Below are positions 17,777 through 26,244 of a stretch of 64,000 bases of DNA, in pieces. Each line of letters starts with the position of its first letter. The first letter of the stretch is position 1. The DNA comes from Micromonospora avicenniae (lineage in GTDB: Bacteria > Actinomycetota > Actinomycetes > Mycobacteriales > Micromonosporaceae). The notes below the pieces were generated by a model. It had not been told where the DNA came from. It did no database searches and saw only the letters and a program-made list of their open reading frames with translations. The stretch covers positions 124,001-188,000 of the forward strand of contig NZ_FTNF01000008.1 in assembly GCF_900156065.1 (NCBI RefSeq), read 5' to 3'. The translations under genes were made by a program, and so were the position numbers.

Positions 17777-18397
17777 GTGACCTCGGATCTTGGCTTGCGT
17801 GAGCGGAAGAAGCTCGCGACCCGCATCGCGCTCAGCGATGCGGCGTGGTCGCTGATGACCGAGCACGGGATCGACGCAGTGACCGCCGAAGCGGTCGCCG
17901 CGGCGGCGGACGTCTCACCCCGGACCTTCCGCAACTACTTCGCGAGCCGCGAAGAGGCGATCCTCGACGGGATCCTGCTGCGCGCGAATCGGCTCGTCGA
18001 GGCGCTGCGCACCCGACCGGCCGACGAGCCGGTGTGGGACTCGCTCGCGCACGTCCTGCCCGACATGATCATGAGCGTGCTCGGCGAGCGGGAGTGCGAC
18101 GTCGCGACGCTGGTGCGGGTCTGCTCCGAGAACCCGGCGATGTTGGCGCAGCAACTGGCGGTGTTCGGTCGTGTCGAGCGGCTCATCGCCGAGGTCATCG
18201 CCGAGCGGACCGGCGCCGACATCGAGCGTGACCTTGCTCCGCACCTGCTGGCTGCCGTTCCCGGCGCGACCATGCGGGCGGTGCTCAACTTCTGGGCCGG
18301 CGGGGTGACCGACGCCACCCTTCCCGACCTCGTCCGGACGAGCATCGCGCAGCTGCGCGACGGTCTTCCCCTCGGCCGTGCCGCACCGGTCGCCTGA
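17777..18397 (+). CDS. TetR/AcrR family transcriptional regulator
   Basis: This 206-residue repressor has an N-terminal helix-turn-helix (residues about 10-55) with the family pattern: ArgLysLysLeuAlaThrArgIleAlaLeu, then ValThrAlaGluAlaValAlaAlaAlaAlaAspValSerProArgThrPheArgAsnTyrPhe, followed by SerArgGluGluAlaIle. The C-terminal ligand domain is ordinary and gives no clue to the ligand. Its likely targets are its own promoter and perhaps the PAP2 gene, which starts about 175 bases downstream on the same strand. Confidence 0.88.
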   Translation: MTSDLGLRERKKLATRIALSDAAWSLMTEHGIDAVTAEAVAAAADVSPRTFRNYFASREEAILDGILLRANRLVEALRTRPADEPVWDSLAHVLPDMIMSVLGERECDVATLVRVCSENPAMLAQQLAVFGRVERLIAEVIAERTGADIERDLAPHLLAAVPGATMRAVLNFWAGGVTDATLPDLVRTSIAQLRDGLPLGRAAPVA

Positions 18398-18573
18398 GCC
18401 GGGCGGGGAGCGACCGGGCCGACGTGATCAAACCATCTCGCCGGCTGCCGCACACCGAGCCGAACGCCGCGAGCGCGTCCCCGCCTGACCAGCCCCCGAC
18501 CGAAGGGCAGTCGCCGTTCACAGGCGAATCCGAACCCCTCCCTGCCCATCCCTCGTCGCGCGAAAGGAACGCC

Positions 18574-19602
18574 GTGGGTGCCGACGACCGCGGGAAGCGA
18601 CCGCACGCCCTCCGGGAACTGCTGCTCGTGGCCGCCCTGTTCCTGGCGTACAAGATCACCCGGCTGTTCGTCGTCGGGGACCTCTCCACGGCGTACGACA
18701 ACGCCACGCACGTCTGGGCGTTCGAACGCGCCTTGCGGCTCCCCGACGAGGCGACGCTGCAACGGGCCGTGCTGTCACACGGCGACGTGGTCCGCGCGGC
18801 GAACATGTTCTACGCCTCGGTGCACTTCCCGGCCACCGGGGCGCTGCTGCTGTACACGTACCTGTTCCGGCCCGCCGTGTACCGGTGGGCGCGGACACTC
18901 CTCGCGGCGCTGTGCGGCGTGGGGTTCGCCATCCAGGCGCTCGTACCCATGGCGCCACCGCGCCTGCTCTCCGCGACCGGCATGCTGGACACGGGACAGC
19001 TGATGGGACCGCGGGCGTACGGCGACCCCGCCACCGACACCCTCTCCAACCAGTACGCCGCCATGCCCTCCCTGCACGTCGGATGGGCCACCGTGGTCGC
19101 GGTCGTGCTGATCGCCGCCGGCCGCAGCCGGTGGCGCTGGCTCTGGCTGCTGCACCCGCTGGTCACCCTCACCGTCGTGGTGCTCACCGGGAACCACTAC
19201 TGGCTCGACGCGGCGGCCGCGCTGGCCCTGCTCGGCGTGATCCTGCTGCTGGTGCCGCGACCGCAGGCAGGGTCCGTCGGCGTGGATGCGGCGAGAACGG
19301 TCGGGAGTCGCGTGCCGGCACCGGCCGCTGTGCCTGTCGCGGGAACCTGGCTCCTGCCGGATGAGAACCTGCGTGGCGGCCTCTGGGTCACCTCACCTGT
19401 TCGGCAACCCGGGCGATGGCAGGGCAGCGATGGCCTGGTCGGCGGCGTGCGCGCAGACGATCGAGCTGCGCCGAGCATGGACCTACCGGCGCTTGCCGAA
19501 CTCGTCCGGCGGGACGGCCTGCGGCGCGTCGACGCGCGGCACGGCGAACTGGTGCAGGACGTCGTCGCCGGGGAACCCGAGCACCGCCAGCACCTCGGGT
19601 AG
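18574..19602 (+). CDS. PAP2-family membrane phosphatase with extended, doubtful C-terminus
   Basis: PAP2 proteins hydrolyse or transfer phosphate on lipid substrates at the membrane; this branch resembles inositol-phosphotransferase/IPC synthase-like enzymes. About six membrane segments lie within residues 10-230. Catalytic motifs are Pro-Ser-Leu-His168 and Gly-Asn-His208-Tyr-Trp-Leu-Asp. GTG 18574 is preceded by AAAGGA with 5 bases spacing; an upstream in-frame GTG 18424 gives a Pro/Ser-rich tail without an SD. After about residue 230 the remaining 110 residues are unlike PAP2 proteins and run across a degraded stretch, so the original stop has probably been lost. Confidence 0.78.
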   Translation: MGADDRGKRPHALRELLLVAALFLAYKITRLFVVGDLSTAYDNATHVWAFERALRLPDEATLQRAVLSHGDVVRAANMFYASVHFPATGALLLYTYLFRPAVYRWARTLLAALCGVGFAIQALVPMAPPRLLSATGMLDTGQLMGPRAYGDPATDTLSNQYAAMPSLHVGWATVVAVVLIAAGRSRWRWLWLLHPLVTLTVVVLTGNHYWLDAAAALALLGVILLLVPRPQAGSVGVDAARTVGSRVPAPAAVPVAGTWLLPDENLRGGLWVTSPVRQPGRWQGSDGLVGGVRADDRAAPSMDLPALAELVRRDGLRRVDARHGELVQDVVAGEPEHRQHLG

Positions 19603-19650
19603 TGCGGTCAGCGCCCGAGCCGCGCGGACCGGCGGGTGGGCCTCAGGCTG
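19483..19650 (-). pseudogene. possible 3' remnant of an unknown gene, in frame behind the SMI1/KNR4 stop
   Basis: Directly after the SMI1/KNR4 stop (TGA 19653-19651), the same frame continues for 55 codons with protein-like content (ArgAlaLeuThrAlaLeuProGluVal..., GlyPheProGlyAspAsp, AspGluPheGlyLysArgArg) and ends at TAG 19485-19483. There is no plausible start. It overlaps the odd C-terminal extension of the PAP2 gene. It looks like the tail of a decayed gene, or a stop-interrupted extension of the SMI1 protein; I cannot identify the family. Confidence 0.35.
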
Positions 19651-20373
19651 TCAGAGGTGCGGATTACGGGCCTCGACGCCCTGCAGCCACGCGGGACGCG
19701 TTGCCCAGAGGTCGGACGCCGTGCCCCACTCGCACGCCGGTCCGAGGTCCTGCTCGATAATCAGGGTCGAGCTGTCGGGGTCAGCCGCGAACAGTTCCAG
19801 ATCCTCGGCGTAGCGGACAAGCAATTGCGCCCAGGACGGCGCCAGCACGTCCCACGAGGAGCATTCGACATCGACCCGAACCACCTGTCCGGGCGTTCCT
19901 CCCGGCGCCGGATCGAAGTCGAGCAGCCAATGTACGTCGCCGTTCATGTCGCCCACGACCACCGCGCCCGCCGTGCCCACGACCGGCCGCACCGGCCCGT
20001 TCAGGCGGAGCAGATCCTTGTCGACCAGGTACGCCCAGACCTGCGGATCGTCCCATTCCGGCTCCGGATTGTGGCTGTCGCGCCACATCCGGGTCCTCTC
20101 GACGATCCGTTCGGTGTCGTAGAACCAGTCCAGCGGCACCGGGCTGGGCTGACCTGATCCGGCGTGGGGCCAGGTGGTTCCGTTGTGAATGCGGAGACTC
20201 GCGCGGAGATCCGGGGGCAGCGGCTGGGCCAGGGCGGCCTCCACCGCATCGATCTGTTGATCCTCGGCCGGTGCCGCGAGGTGCCGCAGGGAGGCCGGCA
20301 GGACGCGACGCAGTCCGTCCTCGATCCGCTTCCATGCCTCGGTGACGCCTTCGTCGGTCCCGTGTCCTGTCAC
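19651..20373 (-). CDS. SMI1/KNR4 family (SUKH) protein
   Basis: This 240-residue cytosolic protein has the SMI1/KNR4 signature: an N-terminal helix with TrpLysArgIleGluAspGlyLeu, the segment AlaValGluAlaAlaLeuAlaGlnProLeuProProAspLeuArgAlaSerLeuArgIleHisAsnGly, and later ValGlyAspMetAsnGlyAspValHisTrpLeuLeuAspPheAspPro. In bacteria SUKH proteins are often immunity proteins for toxins, but stand-alone housekeeping copies are also common in actinomycetes. No toxin gene is adjacent. GTG 20373 is chosen because TAGACT (20387-20382) lies just upstream, suggesting a leaderless message. Confidence 0.8.
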   Translation of the reverse strand: MTGHGTDEGVTEAWKRIEDGLRRVLPASLRHLAAPAEDQQIDAVEAALAQPLPPDLRASLRIHNGTTWPHAGSGQPSPVPLDWFYDTERIVERTRMWRDSHNPEPEWDDPQVWAYLVDKDLLRLNGPVRPVVGTAGAVVVGDMNGDVHWLLDFDPAPGGTPGQVVRVDVECSSWDVLAPSWAQLLVRYAEDLELFAADPDSSTLIIEQDLGPACEWGTASDLWATRPAWLQGVEARNPHL

Positions 20374-20381
20374 GGCGCGAA

Positions 20382-20387
20382 AGTCTA
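20382..20387 (-). promoter_or_regulatory. -10 element of the SMI1/KNR4 gene
   Basis: TAGACT on the minus strand ends 8 bases before GTG 20373, compatible with a leaderless or near-leaderless transcript. No clear -35. Confidence 0.45.
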
Positions 20388-20498
20388 GACATCGTCGCCA
20401 TGCCCGGGCGCGGCGCGGCTTCCGCCAACCTGGGCGGCCTCGCCGGCCTCGCCGTGGTCGCACGGTCCGCGTGATCCACATTTCGGGTCGAAAGGATC

Positions 20499-20527
20499 TT
20501 GACACGTCGCCGCGAAAGGCAGAGCAT
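20499..20527 (+). promoter_or_regulatory. candidate promoter of the GH92 gene
   Basis: A consensus -35 TTGACA (20499-20504) is followed 17 bases later by GAGCAT (20522-20527), a poor -10. The predicted start point near 20534 puts the palindrome at 20543-20554 just downstream of it. Confidence 0.45.
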
Positions 20528-20542
20528 CCTTCGTTGGCTTCC

Positions 20543-20554
20543 GACAACGTTGTC
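20543..20554. promoter_or_regulatory. LacI-family-like operator GACAACGTTGTC
   Basis: This 12-bp perfect palindrome with a central AACGTT fits the TGnnAACGTTnnCA pattern typical of LacI-family sugar repressors. It lies at about +9 to +20 of the predicted GH92 transcript, where a repressor would block elongation. No LacI gene is in the window. Confidence 0.6.
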
Positions 20555-20654
20555 AGACGGCGCGGGACAGCCCTCCGGTGTGGACAGCGCACCGGCGCAG
20601 AGCTGTCTTCGTCGTGCTCACAGCGCGGGTCCGTCAACTGAAGGGCAAGCACAA

Positions 20655-23600
20655 GTGTCAGACCCACTGGCGCGTGCGGCGCAGACCGCAAGACGCCGAA
20701 CCATCGCCGGGATCGCGACCGCGGCCGTAGCCGTACTGGCGACCGCCGCCGCGGGCACCCCCGCCGCGGCCGCCCCGGCCCCGCACCTGGTCAACGACCC
20801 CGTCTCCTACGTCAACCCGCTGATCGGCTCCACGAACCTGGGCAACACCTACCCGGGCGCGGTACGTCCCTTCGGCATGCTGTCGTGGAGTCCGCAAACC
20901 ACCCGCGATAGCCAGGTCTCCACTCCCGCACCCGGGGGCTACGAGTACGGCGCGACCCGGATTCGTGGCTTCAGCCTGACCCACCTCAACGGCGTCGGCT
21001 GCAACGGCGGTGCCGGCGACATCCCGATCATGCCGTACGTGGGCGACGTGGACTCGTCACCCACGATCGACACCTCCGACGCGAAGTACGCGAGCAACTT
21101 CTCGCACGCCAACGAGACGGCGCGGGCCGGCTACTACCGGGTGGCGCTCGACAGCGGCGCGTCGGCGGAACTGACCACCACCGACCGCACCGGTTCGGGC
21201 CGGTTCGGGTTCCCGGCCGACCAGCCCGCCAGCATGCTGTTCCGCACCGCCAACTCGGAGACCGGCAGCACCGACGCCACCGTGCAGGTGGACGCGGAGG
21301 CCCGGACCGTCACCGGTTCGGTCACCGCGGGCAACTTTTGCGGCCCGCAGAGCCCGAACAACCGCAAGGGCACGTACACCCTGCACTTCACCGCGCACTT
21401 CGACCAGCCCTTCGCCCGGTTCGGCACCTGGCAGGACGGCACCGTGACCTCGGGCAGCTCCTCCGCCTCGGGTGGCACCGGTGTCACAAGCGGCTTCCCG
21501 ACCGCGGGTAAGGGCTCCGGCGCGTACGTCACCTTCGCCGACGGTACGACTCAGGTCGGCGTCAAGGTGGCCGTCTCCTACGTCAGCCTGGACAACGCCG
21601 AGGCCAACCTGCGGGCGGAGAACCCGCAGGAGAAGACCTTCGACACGGTCCGCGCGGAGGCCACCAAGGCGTGGCAGCGGGAACTGAGCAAGATCAAGGT
21701 CGGTGGTGGCACCGCCGACCAGCTCAGCAGCTTCTACACCGCGCTTTACCACTCCATGCTGGAGCCCACGATCGCCAGCGACGTCGACGGCCGTTACCTC
21801 GGCGCCGACGGCAAGCCCCACCAGTTGGCCAAGGGCCAGAAGATGCAGTACGGCACCTTCTCCGGCTGGGACCAGTACCGCGCCCAGGTGCAGCTGATGA
21901 CCCTGATCAACCCGAAGGCCGGCAGTGACTATGCGCAGTCGCTGTTCAACTACGCGTCGCAGCGCGACGGCGAGTGGGACCGCTGGCTGCTGATCAACGG
22001 CAAGACGGCCGTCATGTCGGGTGACCCGTCGGCTCCGGCGCTCGCCGGGATCTACGCCTTCGGCGGTCGGGACTTCGACGTCAAGGGCGCCCTTCGCTCG
22101 CTGATCACCGCCGCGACGGTGCCGACCGCGAACGACTCGGACAGCGCCGGCTGCAACGTCGCGTGCGTCGGGCAGCGTCCCGCCCTGGACAAGTACCTCG
22201 AGCTCGGCTACGTACCGGCCGACGGCTGCTCCTGCTGGGGTGGTGCGGCCGAGACGCTGGAGGACGCCGTCGCCGACTTCGGCCTGGCCGAACTGGCCGG
22301 ACGCCTCGGCGACCACGCGAACCAGCAGGCGTTCCTCGACCGTTCGGGGAACTGGAGCAACGTGTTCGACCTGACCGCCACCCCGCAGGGCGGCTACCTG
22401 CGGGCCCGCAAGGCTGACGGCGCGTGGGCGGAGCAGTCGTTCAACCCCGCCACCGAGAACGGGTTCGTCGAGGGCAGCAGCGCCCGCTACACCTGGATGG
22501 TGTACTCCGACGTCGCCGGTCTGGCCCGCGCGATGGGTGGCAACAAGGCAGCCGAGCAGCGCCTCGACGCCTTCTTCCGTACGCCGGACGGCAGCTTCGA
22601 CTTCTCCGCCCGGGACCACACGCGGTTCGACCCGACCAACGAGCCGGACATGAACGCGCCGTACGTCTACAACTACCTGGGCGTCCCGCACAAGACGCAG
22701 GAGACGGTCCGGGCGGTGCTCAACCAGCTCTGGGGCAACACCCCGGGCGGCATCCCCGGCAACGACGACGCCGGCACCATGTCGTCGTGGTACGTCTTCT
22801 CCGCGCTGGGCCTGTACCCGCAGAACCCCAGCCGCGCCGACCTGGTGCTCTCCGCGCCGCTCTTCACCCGCGCGGTGATCAACAGCGGACCCGGCCGGGA
22901 CATCACCATCAACGCTCCCGACGCCTCGGCGAAGAACATGTACATCCAGTCGGTGCGCGTCGACGGCAAGAAGTCGACCAAGACCTGGGTTCCCGCCTCA
23001 CTCGTCGAGAAGGGCGGCAAGCTGGACTTCGCGCTCGGCAGCAAGCCGAACCTCTCCTGGGGCACCTCGCCCGCGGACGCGCCGCCGTCGTTCGGGCACG
23101 GCCGTCCCTACCTGGCCGGTGTCAGCCCGCAGGCCATGAAGGTGGAGCCGGGCGGCAAGGCGGACACGACGTACAAGGTGCAGGCGCTCACCGGCGACCC
23201 GACCAAGGTTCGTTGGCACGTCACCGCCCCCGCCGGGCTGAACGTGACGCCCGCCGACGGTGAAGTCGCGCTCTCCGGCGACGGCTCGGCCACCCGGGCG
23301 CTCACCGTCTCGCCCGACGCCGGCATGAAGCCCGGTGCCTACTCGATCTCGGTGACCGCCACGACCGCGTCCGGCGAGGCGTTGCCCGCGGTGACGCTTC
23401 CGATCACGGTCGCCGCACGGGACAGCGTGCTGTGGAACCTGAACAGCAACGGCATCTCGGCCGACGACACCAACCCGCAGGCCAACTTCGACACCGGCGG
23501 CTGGAGCTACTCGGCCACGGCGCTGGAGGCGGCCGGGGTGCGGCCCGGCTCCACCGTCTCGGTGAACGGGTTCGACTTCACCTGGCCGAACGTGGCTCCC

Positions 23601-23999
23601 GGCGACCCCGACAACATCGTCGTCGGCGGTGGCGGGCAGGTAGTCAGCGTCACCCCGGCCGAGGGCGACACCAAGCTGAGCGTGCTGGGCAGCGCCGCCT
23701 TCCAGGCCACGAGCGGCACGGTGACGCTCACGTACACCGACGGCACCACCCAGCAGGCGGAGATCGGCTTCAGTGACTGGACGTTGGGCGGCGGCAGCCA
23801 GCAGCCCTCCTTCGGCAACCTGACGGCCGTACGGACCGCGTACCGCGACTACATGGGCAGCGGCATCGACCCGGTGACCACGTACGTCTTCGCGACCGCG
23901 CCCATCGAGCTGCTGCCGGGCAAGCAACTGGCCAGCCTGACGCTGCCGAGCAACACCAACGGTGGCGTCATGCACGTCTTCGGCGTGGCGACGGCCTGA
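20655..23999 (+). CDS. secreted GH92 family alpha-mannosidase
   Basis: GH92 enzymes are calcium-dependent exo-mannosidases (mostly alpha-1,2) that trim fungal or eukaryotic N-glycans. The 1114-residue protein has a signal peptide (residues 1-40, ending Ala-Ala-Ala-Ala-Pro). Family motifs follow: TyrValAsnProLeuIleGlySer near 48, GlyTrpAspGlnTyrArg near 415, CysTrpGlyGlyAlaAlaGluThrLeuGlu near 530, and GlyAsnAspAspAlaGlyThrMetSerSerTrpTyrValPhe near 705. After the catalytic core, a NEW3-like domain (about 810-925) and a C-terminal beta domain (about 930-1114) resemble carbohydrate-binding modules. GTG 20655 has GAAGGG about 10 bases upstream. Regulation by a LacI-type repressor is suggested by the palindrome upstream. 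Confidence 0.9.
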   Translation: MSDPLARAAQTARRRTIAGIATAAVAVLATAAAGTPAAAAPAPHLVNDPVSYVNPLIGSTNLGNTYPGAVRPFGMLSWSPQTTRDSQVSTPAPGGYEYGATRIRGFSLTHLNGVGCNGGAGDIPIMPYVGDVDSSPTIDTSDAKYASNFSHANETARAGYYRVALDSGASAELTTTDRTGSGRFGFPADQPASMLFRTANSETGSTDATVQVDAEARTVTGSVTAGNFCGPQSPNNRKGTYTLHFTAHFDQPFARFGTWQDGTVTSGSSSASGGTGVTSGFPTAGKGSGAYVTFADGTTQVGVKVAVSYVSLDNAEANLRAENPQEKTFDTVRAEATKAWQRELSKIKVGGGTADQLSSFYTALYHSMLEPTIASDVDGRYLGADGKPHQLAKGQKMQYGTFSGWDQYRAQVQLMTLINPKAGSDYAQSLFNYASQRDGEWDRWLLINGKTAVMSGDPSAPALAGIYAFGGRDFDVKGALRSLITAATVPTANDSDSAGCNVACVGQRPALDKYLELGYVPADGCSCWGGAAETLEDAVADFGLAELAGRLGDHANQQAFLDRSGNWSNVFDLTATPQGGYLRARKADGAWAEQSFNPATENGFVEGSSARYTWMVYSDVAGLARAMGGNKAAEQRLDAFFRTPDGSFDFSARDHTRFDPTNEPDMNAPYVYNYLGVPHKTQETVRAVLNQLWGNTPGGIPGNDDAGTMSSWYVFSALGLYPQNPSRADLVLSAPLFTRAVINSGPGRDITINAPDASAKNMYIQSVRVDGKKSTKTWVPASLVEKGGKLDFALGSKPNLSWGTSPADAPPSFGHGRPYLAGVSPQAMKVEPGGKADTTYKVQALTGDPTKVRWHVTAPAGLNVTPADGEVALSGDGSATRALTVSPDAGMKPGAYSISVTATTASGEALPAVTLPITVAARDSVLWNLNSNGISADDTNPQANFDTGGWSYSATALEAAGVRPGSTVSVNGFDFTWPNVAPGDPDNIVVGGGGQVVSVTPAEGDTKLSVLGSAAFQATSGTVTLTYTDGTTQQAEIGFSDWTLGGGSQQPSFGNLTAVRTAYRDYMGSGIDPVTTYVFATAPIELLPGKQLASLTLPSNTNGGVMHVFGVATA

Positions 24000-24080
24000 C
24001 CGGAGTCGGAACGACAGGACGTCTGACTGTCGAACGGTGAGCACACGCCGGCGCTGCCCGGCGGGTGCCGCCGGTTGGGA

Positions 24081-24120
24081 CGAGGGCCTGTTCCGCCCCA
24101 CGGGGTGGAGCAGGCCCTCG
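24081..24120. terminator. 19-bp terminator hairpin after GH92
   Basis: Arms 24081-24099 and 24102-24120 pair along 19 positions with two G-U wobbles. The last pairs must open to form the loop. Confidence 0.75.
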
Positions 24121-24189
24121 CGCGTTCGCGGGGGAGAGGAGCCGTCGAGCGGAGACTCAAATATTCCTCAATTTCCATGTCGACGGCGC

Positions 24190-24217
24190 TTCCAGATCAT
24201 CGCGGCGGGCCTAGGTT
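24190..24217 (+). promoter_or_regulatory. candidate promoter of the small-protein/amidase operon
   Basis: TTCCAG (24190-24195), a 16-base spacer and TAGGTT (24212-24217) would start transcription near 24224, about 44 bases before ATG 24268. The -10 is good and the -35 weak. Confidence 0.4.
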
Positions 24218-24267
24218 CAGATCACTTCGCGCACCGGCACATCGCCATGCATCACTTGGGAGAGCCA

Positions 24268-24570
24268 ATGGCCCCTACGCCACCGACCGACGCCGAGCTC
24301 GACATCCTGATCAGGGCCCGGCTCGCCGCTCTCGGTATCGATCTGGACCAGCTTCCGTCAGGCACCACCCCCGATCCGGAGACCGGTTCGCCGGGCCAGG
24401 ACTCCGTGCTCGCGTCGCTGCGCTCGTTCCTGCGGGGCACCGTGGCCACGCTCGCCGCCTACCAGCTGCCCGTCCCCGGCGTCACCGATCCCGACGCCGT
24501 CAAGGCACTGTCGCAGCAGCAGGTGCCCGTCCTGTACCCCTCGAACAGCACGGAATGGCGGAAGGCATGA
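24268..24570 (+). CDS. small hypothetical protein coupled to a Tat amidase
   Basis: This 100-residue protein of unknown function has no signal peptide or membrane segment. It reads as two or three amphipathic helices (residues about 8-25 and 45-65) joined by a Pro/Gly/Asp-rich linker, with an extended C-terminal tail. Its stop overlaps the amidase start by ATGA, so both are made together. GGGAGAG lies 3 bases before ATG 24268; an in-frame ATG 24247 lacks an SD. A helper that rides with the Tat-exported amidase, or a small chaperone, is conceivable but unproven. Confidence 0.65.
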   Translation: MAPTPPTDAELDILIRARLAALGIDLDQLPSGTTPDPETGSPGQDSVLASLRSFLRGTVATLAAYQLPVPGVTDPDAVKALSQQQVPVLYPSNSTEWRKA

Positions 24571-26201
24571 CTGGCGGACCACTCGACCGTTCGATCGACC
24601 GCAGGGCGTTCCTGGCCCGCGCTGCCGCGCTGGCAGCCGCCTCCGCCGCAGGCCTCACCGTCGCGCTGCCCTCGGTGGCGACGGCGAGCGGCCCCCGGGC
24701 GACCGGCCCGGCGGGGAAGGGGAAACCGGCGCTGGACCGGCCCAACGCCTACGTGAAGCCCCGGCCGGAGGCGCTCGCCGACCCGACCGAATGCACCATC
24801 GCCGAGGCGGCCTGGCTCATCCGCGCCGGGAAGCTCACCCCGCAACGTCTGGTCGAGGCGATGCTGGAGCGCATCTCCACGTACGACGGCGTCTACCAGG
24901 CGTTCAACCTGGTCCTCGCCGACGCGGCCATCGCCGCGGCGCGGGACGCCGCCCAGCGGCCCCGGCAGGGCGCGCTGCACGGCATCCCCCTGGCCATCAA
25001 GGACAACTACTACACCGAAGGGGTACGCACCACCGCGAACTCCTTCCTCTTCGAGAACTTCGTGCCGCCCCACGACGCCACCGCGGTGGCGCGCCTGAAG
25101 GCGGGCGGCGCGATCCTGCTGGGCAAGACCCAGATGGGCCCGCTGGCCACCACCCGGGCCACCACGCCGGCGGGTGTGATCACCACGGTGAACGCGTGGG
25201 CGCCGGCCAACCGCAACGTCGACCCGGGCGGGTCGTCCACGGGCACCGCCACGGCGGTGGCCGCCCGGATGGCCACCTCGGGGATCGGCACGCAGACCGG
25301 CGGCTCGATCACCTCCCCCTCCAACGCCCAGAACCTGACCGGTCTCAAGCCGACCATGGGTCGCGTCTCGGCGGCGGGCATCATTCCGCTCACGTACACC
25401 CGTGACCATCCCGGTCCGCTGGCCCGCGACGCCAAGGACGCGGCCATCATGCTGACCGCGATGGCGGGGGAGGACCCGGCGGACCCGCGCAGCCAGGGCC
25501 TGCCCGACGTGCCCGATCTGATCGACGCGGCGACACCGGTGTACCGGCGGAATCAGGTACGGCTGCGCTGGGAAACCCGGATCGGGGTGCTGCCTGGCTT
25601 CGCCAACGGCACCTCCGCCACCGCGCTGGCCCGACAGGCGTACCTGGCGCAGCTCGCCGCGATCCCCGGCGTCACGCTGGTGGAGGTGACGCTGCCGGAG
25701 GGGTGGAGTCAGCTGACCGGCGGCACCTTCAACAACGTCCGGCTGCCCGAGCGTAGCGAGCCGTTCATGCCCTACCTGCGTACCGACCTGCGCGGCTTCG
25801 GTGTGTCGGTGACCAGCTGGTTGCAGGGCGCGCTGATGGGTGGCAACGAGTTCATCACGGGGCAGCGGGCCAGGCTGCTGCTGATGGAGCGGGTCCTGCA
25901 CGAACTCTTCGACGAGTGCGACGTGGTGGTGCAGACCGATCCGGTGCCCTTCGACATCCTGGGTCTGCCGGAGATCGCCTTCCCCATCGGGTTCACCGCC
26001 GCCGGGGTACCGATCGGCACCATCCTCGGCGGCCTCCCGTACGCCGAGGACCGGCTCCTGTCGGTGGTGGCCGCCTACCAGGCGACGACGGACTGGCACC
26101 TGCGGCGCCCCGCCGACCCGTCCGCCGCCGCGATGCGCACCCGAGCCGCCGCCGAGGCGCCCCGGCTGACGGCCGAGCAGGTCGCCGAACTCACCCAGTG
26201 A
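24567..26201 (+). CDS. Tat-exported amidase (amidase signature family)
   Basis: This 544-residue enzyme hydrolyses amides with a Ser-cisSer-Lys triad. The Tat signal begins AspArgArgAlaPheLeuAlaArg followed by an Ala-rich stretch to about residue 40. The triad lysine is in AlaIleLysAspAsnTyr (about residue 148), the Gly/Ser-rich signature is ProGlyGlySerSerThrGlyThrAla (about 220) and the nucleophile lies in ThrGlyGlySerIleThrSerPro (about 245). The C-terminal part is typical of secreted actinomycete amidases. ATG 24567 overlaps the preceding stop. Substrate unknown. A perfect 20-bp hairpin begins on the last base of its stop codon. Confidence 0.9.
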   Translation: MTGGPLDRSIDRRAFLARAAALAAASAAGLTVALPSVATASGPRATGPAGKGKPALDRPNAYVKPRPEALADPTECTIAEAAWLIRAGKLTPQRLVEAMLERISTYDGVYQAFNLVLADAAIAAARDAAQRPRQGALHGIPLAIKDNYYTEGVRTTANSFLFENFVPPHDATAVARLKAGGAILLGKTQMGPLATTRATTPAGVITTVNAWAPANRNVDPGGSSTGTATAVAARMATSGIGTQTGGSITSPSNAQNLTGLKPTMGRVSAAGIIPLTYTRDHPGPLARDAKDAAIMLTAMAGEDPADPRSQGLPDVPDLIDAATPVYRRNQVRLRWETRIGVLPGFANGTSATALARQAYLAQLAAIPGVTLVEVTLPEGWSQLTGGTFNNVRLPERSEPFMPYLRTDLRGFGVSVTSWLQGALMGGNEFITGQRARLLLMERVLHELFDECDVVVQTDPVPFDILGLPEIAFPIGFTAAGVPIGTILGGLPYAEDRLLSVVAAYQATTDWHLRRPADPSAAAMRTRAAAEAPRLTAEQVAELTQ

Positions 26202-26244
26202 CGTGCATGTGGGGCGGGAAAGAGTTCCCGCCCCACATGCACGT
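26201..26244. terminator. perfect 20-bp hairpin starting in the amidase stop codon
   Basis: Arms 26201-26220 and 26225-26244 are exact complements around the loop AGAG. The first base of the stem is the A of the amidase TGA. No T-tract follows. Confidence 0.85.

Noticed and set aside
18424..18573. N-terminal extension of the PAP2 protein from GTG 18424
   Set aside because: No SD at 18424, a low-complexity Pro/Ser/Glu sequence, and a good SD exists for GTG 18574.
19651..20373. Toxin-immunity pair based on the SMI1/KNR4 protein
   Set aside because: No polymorphic toxin gene or toxin fragment is adjacent, and SMI1/KNR4 proteins often stand alone in actinomycetes.
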